From NCBI RefSeq assembly GCF_018918145.1, contig NZ_JAHLPX010000002.1, forward strand, positions 1 to 64,000: a stretch of DNA of 64,000 bases, written 5' to 3'. Origin of the DNA: Anaerotignum sp. MSJ-24 (GTDB taxonomy: Bacteria; Bacillota; Clostridia; Lachnospirales; Anaerotignaceae). A program made the position numbers and the translations under genes. Of the stretch, positions 1 to 8,692 are shown piece by piece (the first letter of the stretch is position 1; each line of letters opens with the position of its first letter). Below the pieces are notes generated by a model, which was not told where the DNA came from, searched no databases, and was given only the letters and a program-made list of their open reading frames with translations.

Positions 1-117
1 GGCTGCCAGAGATAGTAATGCGGTTGGCGGAATCCATTCAATGCATCTTAAGATGCTGCGCCTGTAATACGCCCTTCTAGGGCGAGTACAAACCACTAGT
101 TTAACTAGTGGTTTTGA
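1..117. mobile_element. Possible right end of an IS605-type element (omega-RNA-like)
   Basis: The segment packs three hairpins: a 14-bp palindrome at 43-56, GCCCT/AGGGC at 71-83, and a 12-bp perfect inverted repeat at 90-114 centred on CTAGTTTAACTAG. Compact hairpins ending in a strong terminal hairpin are typical of IS200/IS605 right ends, where a TnpB guide RNA can overlap the gene end. No TnpB catalytic motif is visible because the window starts here. It could equally be an ordinary terminator region of an element lying to the left. Confidence 0.3.
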
Positions 118-133
118 TTCGTTGAAAATAAGT

Positions 134-151
134 TGCGTCAAATTCGCGTCA
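134..151. other. Integrase arm-type sites, right end of the element to the left
   Basis: TGCGTCA at 134-140 and CGCGTCA at 145-151 form a direct repeat with an 11-bp period. They lie about 70 bp before the attachment core at 220, with a hairpin (AAAAGCCTT/AAGGCTTTT, 182-206) in between. The same order of arm pair, hairpin and core occurs at the right ends of the next two elements, so this is inferred to be the end of a further element outside the window. Confidence 0.55.
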
Positions 152-217
152 AAAGGCGATTTTGATAGCATCGAAATCCGCAAAAGCCTTGTATTTAAAG
201 GCTTTTCTGGCTTCTGC

Positions 218-231
218 AATTATTCCCACTC
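218..231. repeat. Attachment core copy 1 (guaA 3' end duplicate)
   Basis: TTATTCCCACTC at 220-231 (preceded by AA) matches the last three codons and stop of guaA at 21922-21933, and also 10619-10630. It marks the junction between an unseen element on the left and element 1. Confidence 0.75.
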
Positions 232-333
232 GAGCGCCAGACCTTAATTTCTCGTGATAATATGCACTGATAGTGCACTTTTCGCCCACATATTCCACAT
301 ATTTCAAGCTATCCGTAGCGTCTCGAAGAATTC

Positions 334-351
334 TGTAGCCATTTTGTAGCC
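334..351. other. Integrase arm-type sites, left end of element 1
   Basis: TGTAGCC occurs at 334-340 and 345-351, an 11-bp period. The same pair is found at 10531-10548 at the other end of the element, overlapping the end of the integrase gene. Confidence 0.6.
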
Positions 352-439
352 ACGGCTATAAGTGCAACCTCCGCTGGCTGATTCACCTCAAAGCCACTTG
401 GTACTATCTTATTTCAAATAATATATGGAGGTTTGCAAT

Positions 440-829
440 ATGGAAAAATGCATCTACAACAACAGCAATGGTCTTTGGTATGAACTGCACGGAGATTATT
501 ATATGCCGTGTTTGGTCATTCCGGAAGAAGAAGTCCACACCATCGGTATCTGGGGCAGAAAGCACCAGCAGTATCTCAGAGAACATCGTCCTATCATTTA
601 CTCTAATCTGATTCTCAGCGGCAAGCTGTATAGCTATCTCGCTGACATTGACACTCAGGCTCGAAATAAGCTCGACCTGCTTGTAATTCAGTTGGCAGAA
701 AAAGAAGGTATCAATGACCAACTGAAAGAACAGAATCAGCTGGCTTGGATTGGAGCCATGAACAATATCCGCAACCGTGCCGAGGAAATCGTCCTCAACG
801 AATTGATCTATGGGGAGGATGCAGTATGA
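440..829 (+). CDS. tnpV: TnpV family transposon-encoded protein
   Basis: A small protein of about 129 aa resembling TnpV of Tn4451-type mobilizable transposons, whose molecular role is not established. Family features visible are the N-terminal Y-L-G-D-Y-Y-P segment, the IWGRKHQQYLREHRP block and a C-terminal MNNIRNRAEEIV block. The ATG at 440 is preferred over the one at 425 because GGAGG sits 8 bases upstream of it. The stop overlaps the start of the next gene (ATGA). A second family member lies in element 2 at 16194-16571. Confidence 0.8.
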   Translation: MEKCIYNNSNGLWYELHGDYYMPCLVIPEEEVHTIGIWGRKHQQYLREHRPIIYSNLILSGKLYSYLADIDTQARNKLDLLVIQLAEKEGINDQLKEQNQLAWIGAMNNIRNRAEEIVLNELIYGEDAV

Positions 830-1089
830 GAATCCTTGAAGAATTCTGGTATGGCAATATTGAGCCGACAGAGTATGACACATCTTCCTGCAAGGAGTAC
901 AAGAAACTACTGGAGCTGATTTGCCGGAATGAGGAAAAGATCCAAACCGCCATGACAGACGAACAGAAAGAACTGTTCTCCCGCTACACAGATGCCGTTC
1001 GTGAACACCAGATGACAACCGATTGCCTGATATTCCAGAACGGTTTTAAGCTGGGTGCCAGGATAATGCTGGAGGTCATGGAAGAATAA
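826..1089 (+). CDS. DUF6809-like small protein
   Basis: An 87-aa acidic, probably all-helical protein that resembles DUF6809 proteins found beside tnpV in Firmicutes mobile elements. Its ATG overlaps the tnpV stop codon, so the two are translationally coupled. No catalytic motif is visible and the function is unknown. A hairpin terminator follows directly. Confidence 0.6.
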   Translation: MRILEEFWYGNIEPTEYDTSSCKEYKKLLELICRNEEKIQTAMTDEQKELFSRYTDAVREHQMTTDCLIFQNGFKLGARIMLEVMEE

Positions 1090-1101
1090 CAGTAAGGAGA
1101 A

Positions 1102-1130
1102 CAGCCGGGCAGTGATTAGTTGCTCGGCTG
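1102..1130 (+). terminator. Hairpin after the tnpV pair
   Basis: CAGCCGGGCA pairs imperfectly with TGCTCGGCTG, followed by a short T-rich stretch. It separates the tnpV pair from the convergent DUF4062 gene. Confidence 0.6.
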
Positions 1131-1140
1131 ATCGTTTATT

Positions 1141-3999
1141 CTACTCTTCAGCTATGCCTTTTCCCACTTCGTCGCAAACCATTCTAACAACGAAATTAGC
1201 ATCATGTCTGCACTTGGAAATGATATACTCTTTTGTTTCATCAGTAATCCCGTTCATTTTATGAAGGTGTCGTATAATCAAGTTTTTGATATATACGCTA
1301 TTAGAATCAACAAGATTCACCAACTGATGGTTTACGATACCGCAATTCTCCGGATTACGAGACATGGTAAGAAGAATGCGGGTGGCATTCCATCTGATAT
1401 CTGTATATTCAGAATGGAGCCACTGTAAAACATTTTGAAGGATAATTGCCTCCACTCTGCACGGTAATATAACATTTTCTGAACTTTCCAAATATTCGAC
1501 GATCAGGTGAGTTACTGAGATTGTTGTTGAAACATCGCCCTGAATATACGGCATTAACTCAAGTATATCAGCATACACATCTTTTCCCATAGCGGTATAC
1601 AATAACTGCAATCCGATTTTCAAGGAAATGCTGTCGATATTAGATGAAATAATCGGATTGTCGGCAACTTCAATGGTCTTCTGCTGCTCAAACAGTTTTT
1701 CATATACCCATTGATTTCTTGTATAGTCTTCAGGATATTTTACTGCAATACAAATGAGAAGCGCTATCGCATCAAGTTTTGTAGAAATTCCTTCTTTGGA
1801 AATCAGAAGAGTATCTGCAACTACCGAGATAAGCATGTCCATGGTATCTGTATCGAATGTGAGCTCTTTTCCTAACAAAATGGATCTAACTGTTGCAATC
1901 TCACATGTGCCATGTCCGAAATAAACACCATCTTTTCCCTGTGTTTCATTGCTTTTTCTAATACATTCTACATATTCTTTCACGAACACAGGCATATCTT
2001 GATTTTCATCTTCGTTGGTTTCTAATTTATAGGTACCTTCGTAATAGCTTGATAAGTATTCAGCTATCTTTTTATCCATTTCCTCTGTAAGAGAACGATT
2101 TTGCTTTCTGAGAACACACAAAAAGACAGGAGAATGTTTTATCTGCTCTCGTTCTTTTTCACTGCCAAGCACACAATTAATATGTTCAACCAGCGCTTTT
2201 GCAGAAGCATCACTCATTTTTCTAAGATCAATGCAATTAGTAATGAACTTAAACATATCCATATACCAGCGACTATAATGCCTGTCAATGAATTGACAGC
2301 ATATTTCACCGAGCATATCTTGTGACATACGATAAGCTACTCCGGAGAGACACTTGAATATGTTTTGTCCTATAGCCACAACAGAAGTATCACTACTCAA
2401 CCACGATTTGATTTCTCCAACAATGGATTTTTCGCAAGATTCATAGCATTTATCATCCAGAAAATATCCTACTGAACCGAATGCCAACAGTTGGATGCTT
2501 AATCTCTTGTACTTTATTGGATGGTTCAAACAAAAATCCATAATTGATGCTGCTTCGTCAGCGGTTAAATTATTCAAAACCTCCGGATAAGAGTCCTGAA
2601 TACCTTTGACTTCCTTTTCTTTTCCTTCAAAAATCGCAAATTTGTACAGATTGAGTCTAAGATTCCAATCATCATATTTACAGCTCAAATAAAATACAAA
2701 ATTCCTGATTTTCTCGTAAATAAGTAAAATATGAGTCAATGAACCATTATACATAGATACAATAAGAGAACTTGCAAGCATTTCACCATACTGGTCTAAG
2801 TTGTTGCCTATGGTAACTGAATAAGGAGAACTTGTTTTCTTCTTATACAAACCCTCTATGTATTTTTCATGTAACGATTCATGGATGCGGTCCAGAATCG
2901 GATAATAAAGTTCTTCGCTACTTTCTGTTAACTCCTTTTGTGCAGGTGTATCAGAATACTCATTTCTTGCAGTGCAACGAGTCCAGTGCTGATTGCGCAA
3001 ATCCACCAGAATATCTTTTATGATCCATGTAGGTTGATTAGTTTCTTTTGCAAGATTTAATGCTGCTTCAAGATGCTCTACACACTTTTCGATATCTCCA
3101 GCAAAATATGCCTGAATTGCTTGCCAGCGAATCTGAACGACTTGATAATGTTCATTATCTTGCTGTGCTTTCAATGCATCCAGATACATTGCAGTATTGA
3201 AGTGTTTGATAGATTTACCTTCAAATAATATAGGGAGAAACTGGATGCCCCAATCATCAAATTCACTTGTTTTTTCCGCTTCATCTTGGTATCTGCCTCG
3301 GGGATATCCAAGTACAAATTTCAAAAAGTAATCTCTACATTTATCCACATTTTTTAATGTAGATTTAGGAATAGTAGGAAGCTGATACTTTTCTGTACCA
3401 ACAACGTCTACTGCTTGAATTTCATCATTTTCACCGGAGTTCAAAACTATTCTTCCAGTACAGTAGTAGTGATATATAGCAACGATATCATCTATCAACG
3501 CCTGCGCTCCATCTTGGCTTAATTCGCTAAAACTGTGAACGGTTTTACTTTTGGCAAAATGTGCTCCCATCAAGCTTTGTTCCAATGCAGTTTTTTCTTT
3601 TTGTGTTTCATCACAGAAATAGTACAAAGCCTTAATATTATGTTTTTTGACAGTGTCGATTTCCGCCTGTACCCCTGGATTGATTCCGTCTGCATTATCT
3701 ATTAAGAAAATGCAAATATCACTATCTTCCAATGCCCATGTGTAATGGGATCCAGCAGACAGTGTAGAGGCACCCTTACTCTCAAAAGTGTATGCATCTG
3801 CTAATTGTGTGCTCTCAATAGCACTTTTTAAGTCAGCTCTTACTTTATCGTATTTCTCTACACCACAAATCGAACTAATAAAAACTTTAATTTTTTGACC
3901 CGGGAATATCGGCAGAGAAGTAGCGTGCCCCTCTGCCTTGGTATATTCCCAGGAAACTCCACCCACAGGTGTGCTTATGCTCGTTAACCTTACACCCAT
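1141..3999 (-). CDS. Large DUF4062-type protein with helical repeat C-terminus
   Basis: A 952-aa protein. Residues about 36-165 contain a DUF4062-like fold: it opens with KIKVFISSICGVEKYDKVR and continues with an acidic WALEDSDICIFLID strand, a TIR/SLOG-like arrangement used in conflict and sensing proteins. The remaining ~750 residues are helix-rich, suggesting a TPR/HEAT-like solenoid, and the last 100 residues look HEAT-like. No transmembrane segment is seen. The start is supported by AGAAGGAG. It is the last gene of a four-gene minus-strand operon, 40 nt after the DUF262-HNH gene. The inferred role is sensor or effector in a defence island; no family member with proven function is claimed. 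Confidence 0.6.
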   Translation of the reverse strand: MGVRLTSISTPVGGVSWEYTKAEGHATSLPIFPGQKIKVFISSICGVEKYDKVRADLKSAIESTQLADAYTFESKGASTLSAGSHYTWALEDSDICIFLIDNADGINPGVQAEIDTVKKHNIKALYYFCDETQKEKTALEQSLMGAHFAKSKTVHSFSELSQDGAQALIDDIVAIYHYYCTGRIVLNSGENDEIQAVDVVGTEKYQLPTIPKSTLKNVDKCRDYFLKFVLGYPRGRYQDEAEKTSEFDDWGIQFLPILFEGKSIKHFNTAMYLDALKAQQDNEHYQVVQIRWQAIQAYFAGDIEKCVEHLEAALNLAKETNQPTWIIKDILVDLRNQHWTRCTARNEYSDTPAQKELTESSEELYYPILDRIHESLHEKYIEGLYKKKTSSPYSVTIGNNLDQYGEMLASSLIVSMYNGSLTHILLIYEKIRNFVFYLSCKYDDWNLRLNLYKFAIFEGKEKEVKGIQDSYPEVLNNLTADEAASIMDFCLNHPIKYKRLSIQLLAFGSVGYFLDDKCYESCEKSIVGEIKSWLSSDTSVVAIGQNIFKCLSGVAYRMSQDMLGEICCQFIDRHYSRWYMDMFKFITNCIDLRKMSDASAKALVEHINCVLGSEKEREQIKHSPVFLCVLRKQNRSLTEEMDKKIAEYLSSYYEGTYKLETNEDENQDMPVFVKEYVECIRKSNETQGKDGVYFGHGTCEIATVRSILLGKELTFDTDTMDMLISVVADTLLISKEGISTKLDAIALLICIAVKYPEDYTRNQWVYEKLFEQQKTIEVADNPIISSNIDSISLKIGLQLLYTAMGKDVYADILELMPYIQGDVSTTISVTHLIVEYLESSENVILPCRVEAIILQNVLQWLHSEYTDIRWNATRILLTMSRNPENCGIVNHQLVNLVDSNSVYIKNLIIRHLHKMNGITDETKEYIISKCRHDANFVVRMVCDEVGKGIAEE

Positions 4000-4039
4000 A
4001 ATGCTCCTTCTAAACGAATGTATAATTTGCTCTCATAAA

Positions 4040-5149
4040 TTATTCCTGTGCGCCCTTCTTCAAATTGCAATCACGGCAAAGCATCTGGCAGTTTTCCGGT
4101 GTAGTTTTACCACCCTTAGACCATGGTGTGATATGGTCTGCGTGCATCTGCTCAAACTCGAATGCTTCACCACAGATAGGACACTTATGCCCCTGTTTCT
4201 CATAAGCCGCCAGTGCATCACGGCGGTCAAATGTACGAATGGACAATTTCTTTTCTTCGCCTGTCAGCAAATACTCATATATACCGGATTTCTTTGTAAC
4301 ATCTTCGTCACCCATAAGGCGTTGAATTTCCAATTCCAGCTTTTTAGGATCGAGGTCAGTTCTCTTGCCATGTACATTGTAGAACAATCCCCAAGGCAGC
4401 CCTTTCATTTCTTTACGTTTCTTAGGGAAGATAGCCTGAACCCAATCAATCACAGAACGGAAATAGTTCCAGAGGATAACTGCACTTGGGTCATTCTGGT
4501 GCTGAGCCATATAGGCTTCAATCGTTTTTCCTTCAGCACTGGCAGCCCATAGAATTGCCGTTTCCAGATATTCCTGACGGATAGAAGCTCCCTTTAGGTA
4601 GTCTCCAGCAAGTGTGTCTGCAGCACATCCGGTCTTTGAAAAATATCTCTTCGCATCAGAAACCCATGAACCGGCATACACCGCATTTCGCAGTTCCTGA
4701 TCTGTGAGCTGTTCGCCAGCAATATTGATGATTCTGAACCATTCCAGTTTCTCAGAATCAGTTCCATCGCACACATAAACGAATAGAGGATAATCCAAAA
4801 TCTGCTTTTTCTTATCCACAGGCAGATTATAGAAATACTTATCATCAACAGAGAAAGAGCCATCCACATATTCGCATACGGAAATGGTACGCTGCTGACC
4901 ATCAAGCACTTCAAATCCGTCTGTTCCGTCCTCTTTCTTGACCTTGCACCAATAAATGACATTCAGCGGCAAGCCTTTCATTACGGTGCGGATTACTTCA
5001 TCACGTTGCTTGTCTTTATAAACAAATTCCCTCTGATATTTAGGACGAATATCAAGAAGCTCATTATAACCAACAACGCCTTCCTCTGCATCATTGAAAT
5101 ATCCTTCATAAACTTCGCCTATTGTAACTTTTAATTCTTTTATTTCCAC
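4040..5149 (-). CDS. DUF262 and HNH endonuclease domain protein
   Basis: 369 aa. The N-terminal DUF262 (ParB/Srx-like, as in GmrSD-type enzymes) shows the YQREFVYKDKQRDEVI box near residue 40 and the diagnostic DGQQRT motif near residue 84. The C-terminus is an HNH nuclease with CPICG, ADHITPWSKGG and CRDCN, giving the zinc cysteines and the catalytic histidine. It begins with GTG, preceded by AAGGAGAG inside the end of the methyltransferase gene, 3 nt away. It is probably the nuclease partner of the adjacent adenine methyltransferase, cutting DNA that lacks the correct methylation, or a modification-dependent nuclease. Confidence 0.85.
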   Translation of the reverse strand: MEIKELKVTIGEVYEGYFNDAEEGVVGYNELLDIRPKYQREFVYKDKQRDEVIRTVMKGLPLNVIYWCKVKKEDGTDGFEVLDGQQRTISVCEYVDGSFSVDDKYFYNLPVDKKKQILDYPLFVYVCDGTDSEKLEWFRIINIAGEQLTDQELRNAVYAGSWVSDAKRYFSKTGCAADTLAGDYLKGASIRQEYLETAILWAASAEGKTIEAYMAQHQNDPSAVILWNYFRSVIDWVQAIFPKKRKEMKGLPWGLFYNVHGKRTDLDPKKLELEIQRLMGDEDVTKKSGIYEYLLTGEEKKLSIRTFDRRDALAAYEKQGHKCPICGEAFEFEQMHADHITPWSKGGKTTPENCQMLCRDCNLKKGAQE

Positions 5150-5152
5150 AAT

Positions 5153-6331
5153 TTATCTCTCCTTAGGCTGTTCGGGATTTCTGTTTCGTATAATAACCCT
5201 ACGATATGGAACAACGCATTTTCCATCCGAATCGTAGTAACACAAATCAGGGTGCCCCTCTGAAATCTGTGCTGTCCCGCCTTGAGCAAAATAATCTTGA
5301 ACAAATTCGGCACTCATACCAGTCTTGCCAGGCAAAGTCATCTCTCTGCTCAATCCCAAGATTTCAAACTGTTCTGGATTATATTGACTCATGAATGTAA
5401 TAGGCACACCCATCAATCCTGCGAAATCACAAGGAATGTCCACAATTTTATTCACATTGATACTGTTTTCAAGATTTTCGTATGAAGGGTACTCCTCGGG
5501 AGAATACCTTTTCACAAGTATCATTTTTTCATGTCTAAGACGAAAATCCAGATTAGTATACCAACAACAATTACGGAATTTAACTCTGCGTGTTTCTGGA
5601 TCATAAACACCTTTCGCATATTGAGAGGTATCAACACCCTCTGGAATATAAAAATACGCATTTCCAGACTGGAATGGTGCACCCAACCACATTTTATCAC
5701 TTTGCATCAATGGGAAAATCTCTTTCATGGAAATGGCATTGGTGCTTCCGATTATTATAAAGCTTTTCTCATAATCCATAAGGGTAGCAATATATTCTCT
5801 GAACAATGAGAAAGGCGGATTTGTAGCAACAATATCAGCCTCTTTCAGTAGTTCTATGCACTCTGTGCTTCGGAAATCTCCGTCCCCATTAAGCTCTGTC
5901 AGTTCGTTTTCTCCTGACTTGAACAACTCCGCAACATCAACCATGTCTACGCCACCATCACCAGTTGTATCATAAACCTTTGTTACAATGGCTTTATATG
6001 GTCGTTTAGAATTTTCGTCCTCAATGCAGTTTTCGCCAAAGCTAAAAGCTAACTGTCCATCACTATTTTCATAATACTGTAGTTGCTGCCCTGCAACAGG
6101 AGAGGAAAAATAGCAAGTTGCGATCAATTTTTTCAAGCCTAAGCGATTAAAATTCAAGACAAAATACTTAAAGAAATTGCTTTCAAAAGGGTCATCACAG
6201 TTACAGAGTACTGTTTTCCCATTGAAGTGTTGCTTGAAATAGCGCATTTCTCTTTCTATATCAGTAAGCTGTGTATAAAACTCATCCTGCTTTGCCTTTC
6301 TTGCACGATCAAAGCTGGCGTTCTTTGCCAT
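5153..6331 (-). CDS. EcoRI-family adenine-specific DNA methyltransferase
   Basis: 392 aa. It resembles the EcoRI-type adenine N6 methyltransferases: the N-terminal KQDEFYTQLTDIEREM segment, VLCNCDDPFESNFFKYF and the catalytic NPPF motif (ATNPPFSLFREYI). Its ATG overlaps the stop of the upstream ribbon-helix-helix gene, and it is followed after 3 nt by a DUF262-HNH nuclease gene. No EcoRI endonuclease homologue is visible nearby, so the DUF262-HNH protein is the likely restriction partner. The recognition sequence cannot be read from the DNA. Confidence 0.9.
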   Translation of the reverse strand: MAKNASFDRARKAKQDEFYTQLTDIEREMRYFKQHFNGKTVLCNCDDPFESNFFKYFVLNFNRLGLKKLIATCYFSSPVAGQQLQYYENSDGQLAFSFGENCIEDENSKRPYKAIVTKVYDTTGDGGVDMVDVAELFKSGENELTELNGDGDFRSTECIELLKEADIVATNPPFSLFREYIATLMDYEKSFIIIGSTNAISMKEIFPLMQSDKMWLGAPFQSGNAYFYIPEGVDTSQYAKGVYDPETRRVKFRNCCWYTNLDFRLRHEKMILVKRYSPEEYPSYENLENSINVNKIVDIPCDFAGLMGVPITFMSQYNPEQFEILGLSREMTLPGKTGMSAEFVQDYFAQGGTAQISEGHPDLCYYDSDGKCVVPYRRVIIRNRNPEQPKER

Positions 6332-6483
6332 TATTCCTTCACCTCACTTTCCTGTTGTTCCTGCAACCACAAACGGATTAACGCAGAAACCGTCATATCT
6401 TTATTAAGCGCAATCTGCTTTAGAGCTTTTCGTTCCTCTTTTGTCATTGTAATCATAAGATTCACCATATTTCTTTCAGCCAT
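6331..6483 (-). CDS. Ribbon-helix-helix regulator of the defence operon
   Basis: A 50-aa protein with an MVNLMITMTKEERKALKQ strand-helix start and a short helix (MTVSALIRLWL), typical of Arc/CopG-type ribbon-helix-helix DNA-binding proteins. ATG 6483 is chosen because GAGGT lies 8 nt upstream; the longer open frame adds an unlikely 35-residue extension. Its stop overlaps the methyltransferase start. A probable operator of tandem GTGTAACA repeats overlaps its promoter, so it may autoregulate the operon like a controller protein. Confidence 0.75.
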   Translation of the reverse strand: MAERNMVNLMITMTKEERKALKQIALNKDMTVSALIRLWLQEQQESEVKE

Positions 6484-6496
6484 AATCTTATACCTC

Positions 6497-6555
6497 GTAA
6501 CACATTTACTTGTGTATCTGTGTAACAGTGTAACATAAGCATTCTTAAAAATCAA
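6497..6555 (-). promoter_or_regulatory. Promoter and operator of the RHH-methyltransferase operon
   Basis: Minus-strand -35 TTGATT (6555-6550) and -10 TACACT (6532-6527) are separated by 17 nt. Plus-strand GTGTAACA is repeated in tandem at 6520-6527 and 6528-6535, covering the -10, with an inverted GTAACACA at about 6497. This suits a dimeric ribbon-helix-helix repressor. Confidence 0.5.
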
Positions 6556-6908
6556 TCTATCCTCTGTGCTGAAAAAATCATTTCGCATAGGTTAATGTTC
6601 TCTCGTTTTACAAATCGGCAAGCAGTGTAAACCTGTACAGGTTCACTCATTTTCTCGATTTTCCCTCTGGGTCAATCTTCACAAATTTGCTTGTTGGGGA
6701 AGCATCCCCAAGCCCCTTTGAACGGTATCTGCGATACCGGCTGCACGATTTTCCAATCGTTTTATAAGAAACAAAATTTTTCATTTTCATCTTTACAACA
6801 AAAAAGTGATGACCGCAAAATCACTAAGTGGGGAACACCCACTTTCGGTGGAACCGCTGCAATCATCACTCTCTTATCTGCAACTAACAGGAGCGTGGCA
6901 CGCTCCTG
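6556..6908. other. Gene-free segment of element 1 with a perfect hairpin
   Basis: About 350 nt with no supported gene between the defence operon promoter and the end of the 84-aa gene. The only clear structure is the hairpin CAGGAGCGTG/CACGCTCCTG at 6888-6908, which probably terminates the minus-strand ATPase operon. A C-rich and G-rich stretch around 6690-6760 may be a remnant. Confidence 0.4.
6888..6908 (-). terminator. Hairpin after the element 1 ATPase operon
   Basis: A perfect 10-bp stem (CAGGAGCGTG, one-base loop, CACGCTCCTG) lies next to the stop of the gene ending at 6909. Confidence 0.55.
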
Positions 6909-7163
6909 TCATCTCTCCCAAGGAGAAGTTGTCCATCGGAAGCTCTGCGGAACTCCACGTTCATCCAAATAGCGCTGGCGGGCTGCTTCTCGTTCTTCCA
7001 GGGTAGGGGCAGTCTTGTACTTTGCATACCATTCATGCCGCACCATAGCTTCCAATTTTTGCTCCAAGCCATATCGGATTTCATCCGCATAATCGTCATC
7101 CATCATCAGATGATATTGGAGCAAAGCGACAAATAAATCATAAGGGATTTGCACATTTTTCAT
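6909..7163 (-). CDS. Small conserved mobile-element protein of unknown function
   Basis: 84 aa, charged and probably helical, with the pattern IPYDLFVALLQYHL then EEREAARQRYLDERG. Similar small proteins often accompany ATPase genes in Firmicutes integrative elements, sometimes mislabelled complexin. AAAGGAA is placed 9 nt before the ATG. It lies 53 nt after the ATPase gene in the same direction. I cannot assign a function. Confidence 0.6.
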   Translation of the reverse strand: MKNVQIPYDLFVALLQYHLMMDDDYADEIRYGLEQKLEAMVRHEWYAKYKTAPTLEEREAARQRYLDERGVPQSFRWTTSPWER

Positions 7164-7216
7164 TTTCGATTCGTTCCTTTCCTGTCCGTGTCGGTGGTGA
7201 CGATGGTGACGGTGTT

Positions 7217-8410
7217 TTAGGTACCGCCACCACTATCAAAATCATCGTCACAACCGTCACGCTGCTCTGAAACTCGTTTTAAGATGATTCTTCTCCCTGC
7301 GTGAGTGCGAATATTTTCATATTGAGTCTGGCACTCGTGAAGCAACCTGCTTGCATTGACATTCAGGTGTTTTGTCAAAAGATTGGGCTTTACCTCTAAC
7401 TGTAAGGCTTCTGCCAGTTCCGTTGGTGTTCCACTCCACTCTGGAATTTCTTCCGACAGCAAAGCTGCAACCTTTTCCAGAATCGGATCTGGCGGAATCT
7501 GCCACAGTTCTGTTTCGGATTTTTCCAGCTCCCAAACAAGACGTTCCATATCCTTTTTTAGAATTAGTCTTTGCTCTGGTTGGTCTCTGCCGGACACTTC
7601 CAGTACAGCCGTATTGACTGTGCGTTTTTCTTTTTGCAGAACGAAAGCTCCGTCGGCAGCGCCGAGCAATCCATTGGTGCCGGAAATCATATCAAACTTA
7701 TCATCAGCTTGCTGTTTTCGGGTGTGATGCACCAGCAGCAGCGCAATGCCAGTCTGATCTGCAAAGTGTTTTAGCTGACCAATCATTTCATAATCGCTTG
7801 CATAGCTGTATCTGTCTCCGTTGGCTTCTCTGATTTTCTGCAAAGTATCAATGATAATCAACCGAGTGTCTCTGTGCTCTGATACAAAACGAGTCAGCTG
7901 TTCGTAAAGCCCTGCACCGAGCTGTTTGGCGCAAGTTGCGAAGTGGAGGGTATCTGTACCCTCTACTCCGAACATACGGGATAAACGCTCCTGTAAACGC
8001 CTGTAGTCATCCTCCAAGGCAAGGTATAAGACCGTACCCGCATGGACAGGATAGTTCCAGAGTGCTTGTCCTGTGCTGACATGATAGGCGATCTGCGCCA
8101 TCAGGAATGATTTGCCGACCTTGGGAGCGCCTACAAACAGATAGGTGCCGGGATAAAGCAAACCGTCAATAATTGGTAGTCTGCTTTCGTATACAGTATC
8201 ATACAGCTGGCTCATAGTCATGGTAGCCAGATAGGACGGGTCCGACATTCTCTGCATCTGACGAAGCATCTCCTCCATACTTTCATCTATGGGATCGATT
8301 TCTTCGTTGCCAGTTGCTATAATTTCATTTGTTACATAGGAAAGCGACTGTTCCCCATCTGCGCCAACAGATGGAATCGGGACGGTCGTTTTTTCTTTTT
8401 CTCCCATCAA
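7217..8410 (-). CDS. RecA-fold AAA ATPase (RepA/DnaB-like helicase type)
   Basis: About 397 aa. Walker A is GAPKVGKS near residue 94 and Walker B is LIIIDTLQKI; LLLVHHTRK is the sensor segment. This is the AAA_25 arrangement of replicative helicase-like ATPases on plasmids and integrative elements, with a C-terminal winged-helix-like region. The start is TTG 8410 (9 nt after GGAGG) or the following ATG 8407, which overlaps the upstream stop. It likely supports replication or maintenance of the excised element. A related gene lies in element 2 at 18121-19095. Confidence 0.75.
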   Translation of the reverse strand: MMGEKEKTTVPIPSVGADGEQSLSYVTNEIIATGNEEIDPIDESMEEMLRQMQRMSDPSYLATMTMSQLYDTVYESRLPIIDGLLYPGTYLFVGAPKVGKSFLMAQIAYHVSTGQALWNYPVHAGTVLYLALEDDYRRLQERLSRMFGVEGTDTLHFATCAKQLGAGLYEQLTRFVSEHRDTRLIIIDTLQKIREANGDRYSYASDYEMIGQLKHFADQTGIALLLVHHTRKQQADDKFDMISGTNGLLGAADGAFVLQKEKRTVNTAVLEVSGRDQPEQRLILKKDMERLVWELEKSETELWQIPPDPILEKVAALLSEEIPEWSGTPTELAEALQLEVKPNLLTKHLNVNASRLLHECQTQYENIRTHAGRRIILKRVSEQRDGCDDDFDSGGGT

Positions 8411-8601
8411 GCGCTTTCACCTCCAATTTCCAGGTCGTAGAACTTTTGCTTGAAGAACTGGATAGGGCATTTGCCGGCAATGGTGTGATAGCCCATACTT
8501 TTCAGTTCTTTGTTCAGATCTCGGATGACCTGATAGGACTTGCTGCGGCTCACATTCAAAATCTGCTGGACTTCTTCTGCGGTGATAAACTGTGCTCTCA
8601 T
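8407..8601 (-). CDS. Excisionase-like small HTH protein
   Basis: 64 aa with an N-terminal winged-helix segment (FITAEEVQQILNVSRSKSYQVI), as in small MerR/excisionase-like proteins. It overlaps the ATPase start by 4 nt and follows the divergent promoter region. It resembles the 62-aa protein upstream of the element 2 integrase (MRVEEVAEVLEVSTSFAYKVI), so the two are homologous by eye. It could direct excision or regulate the replication module. Confidence 0.7.
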   Translation of the reverse strand: MRAQFITAEEVQQILNVSRSKSYQVIRDLNKELKSMGYHTIAGKCPIQFFKQKFYDLEIGGESA

Positions 8602-8692
8602 TAGTACCTCCTGTGTTCAAAAGATGATTTGCGTATGTATAATTCACTAATTTCCATAGCATTTTATAAATACGCACTTTTAATACGTTTTC

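Noticed and set aside
404-1018. 204-aa minus-strand frame opposite tnpV and the DUF6809 gene
   Set aside because: Shadow of two well-supported plus-strand genes with overlapping start/stop and ribosome sites.
6884-7099. Alternative 71-aa minus-strand frame overlapping the 84-aa gene
   Set aside because: It is another frame of the same segment and lacks the conserved pattern of the 84-aa protein.
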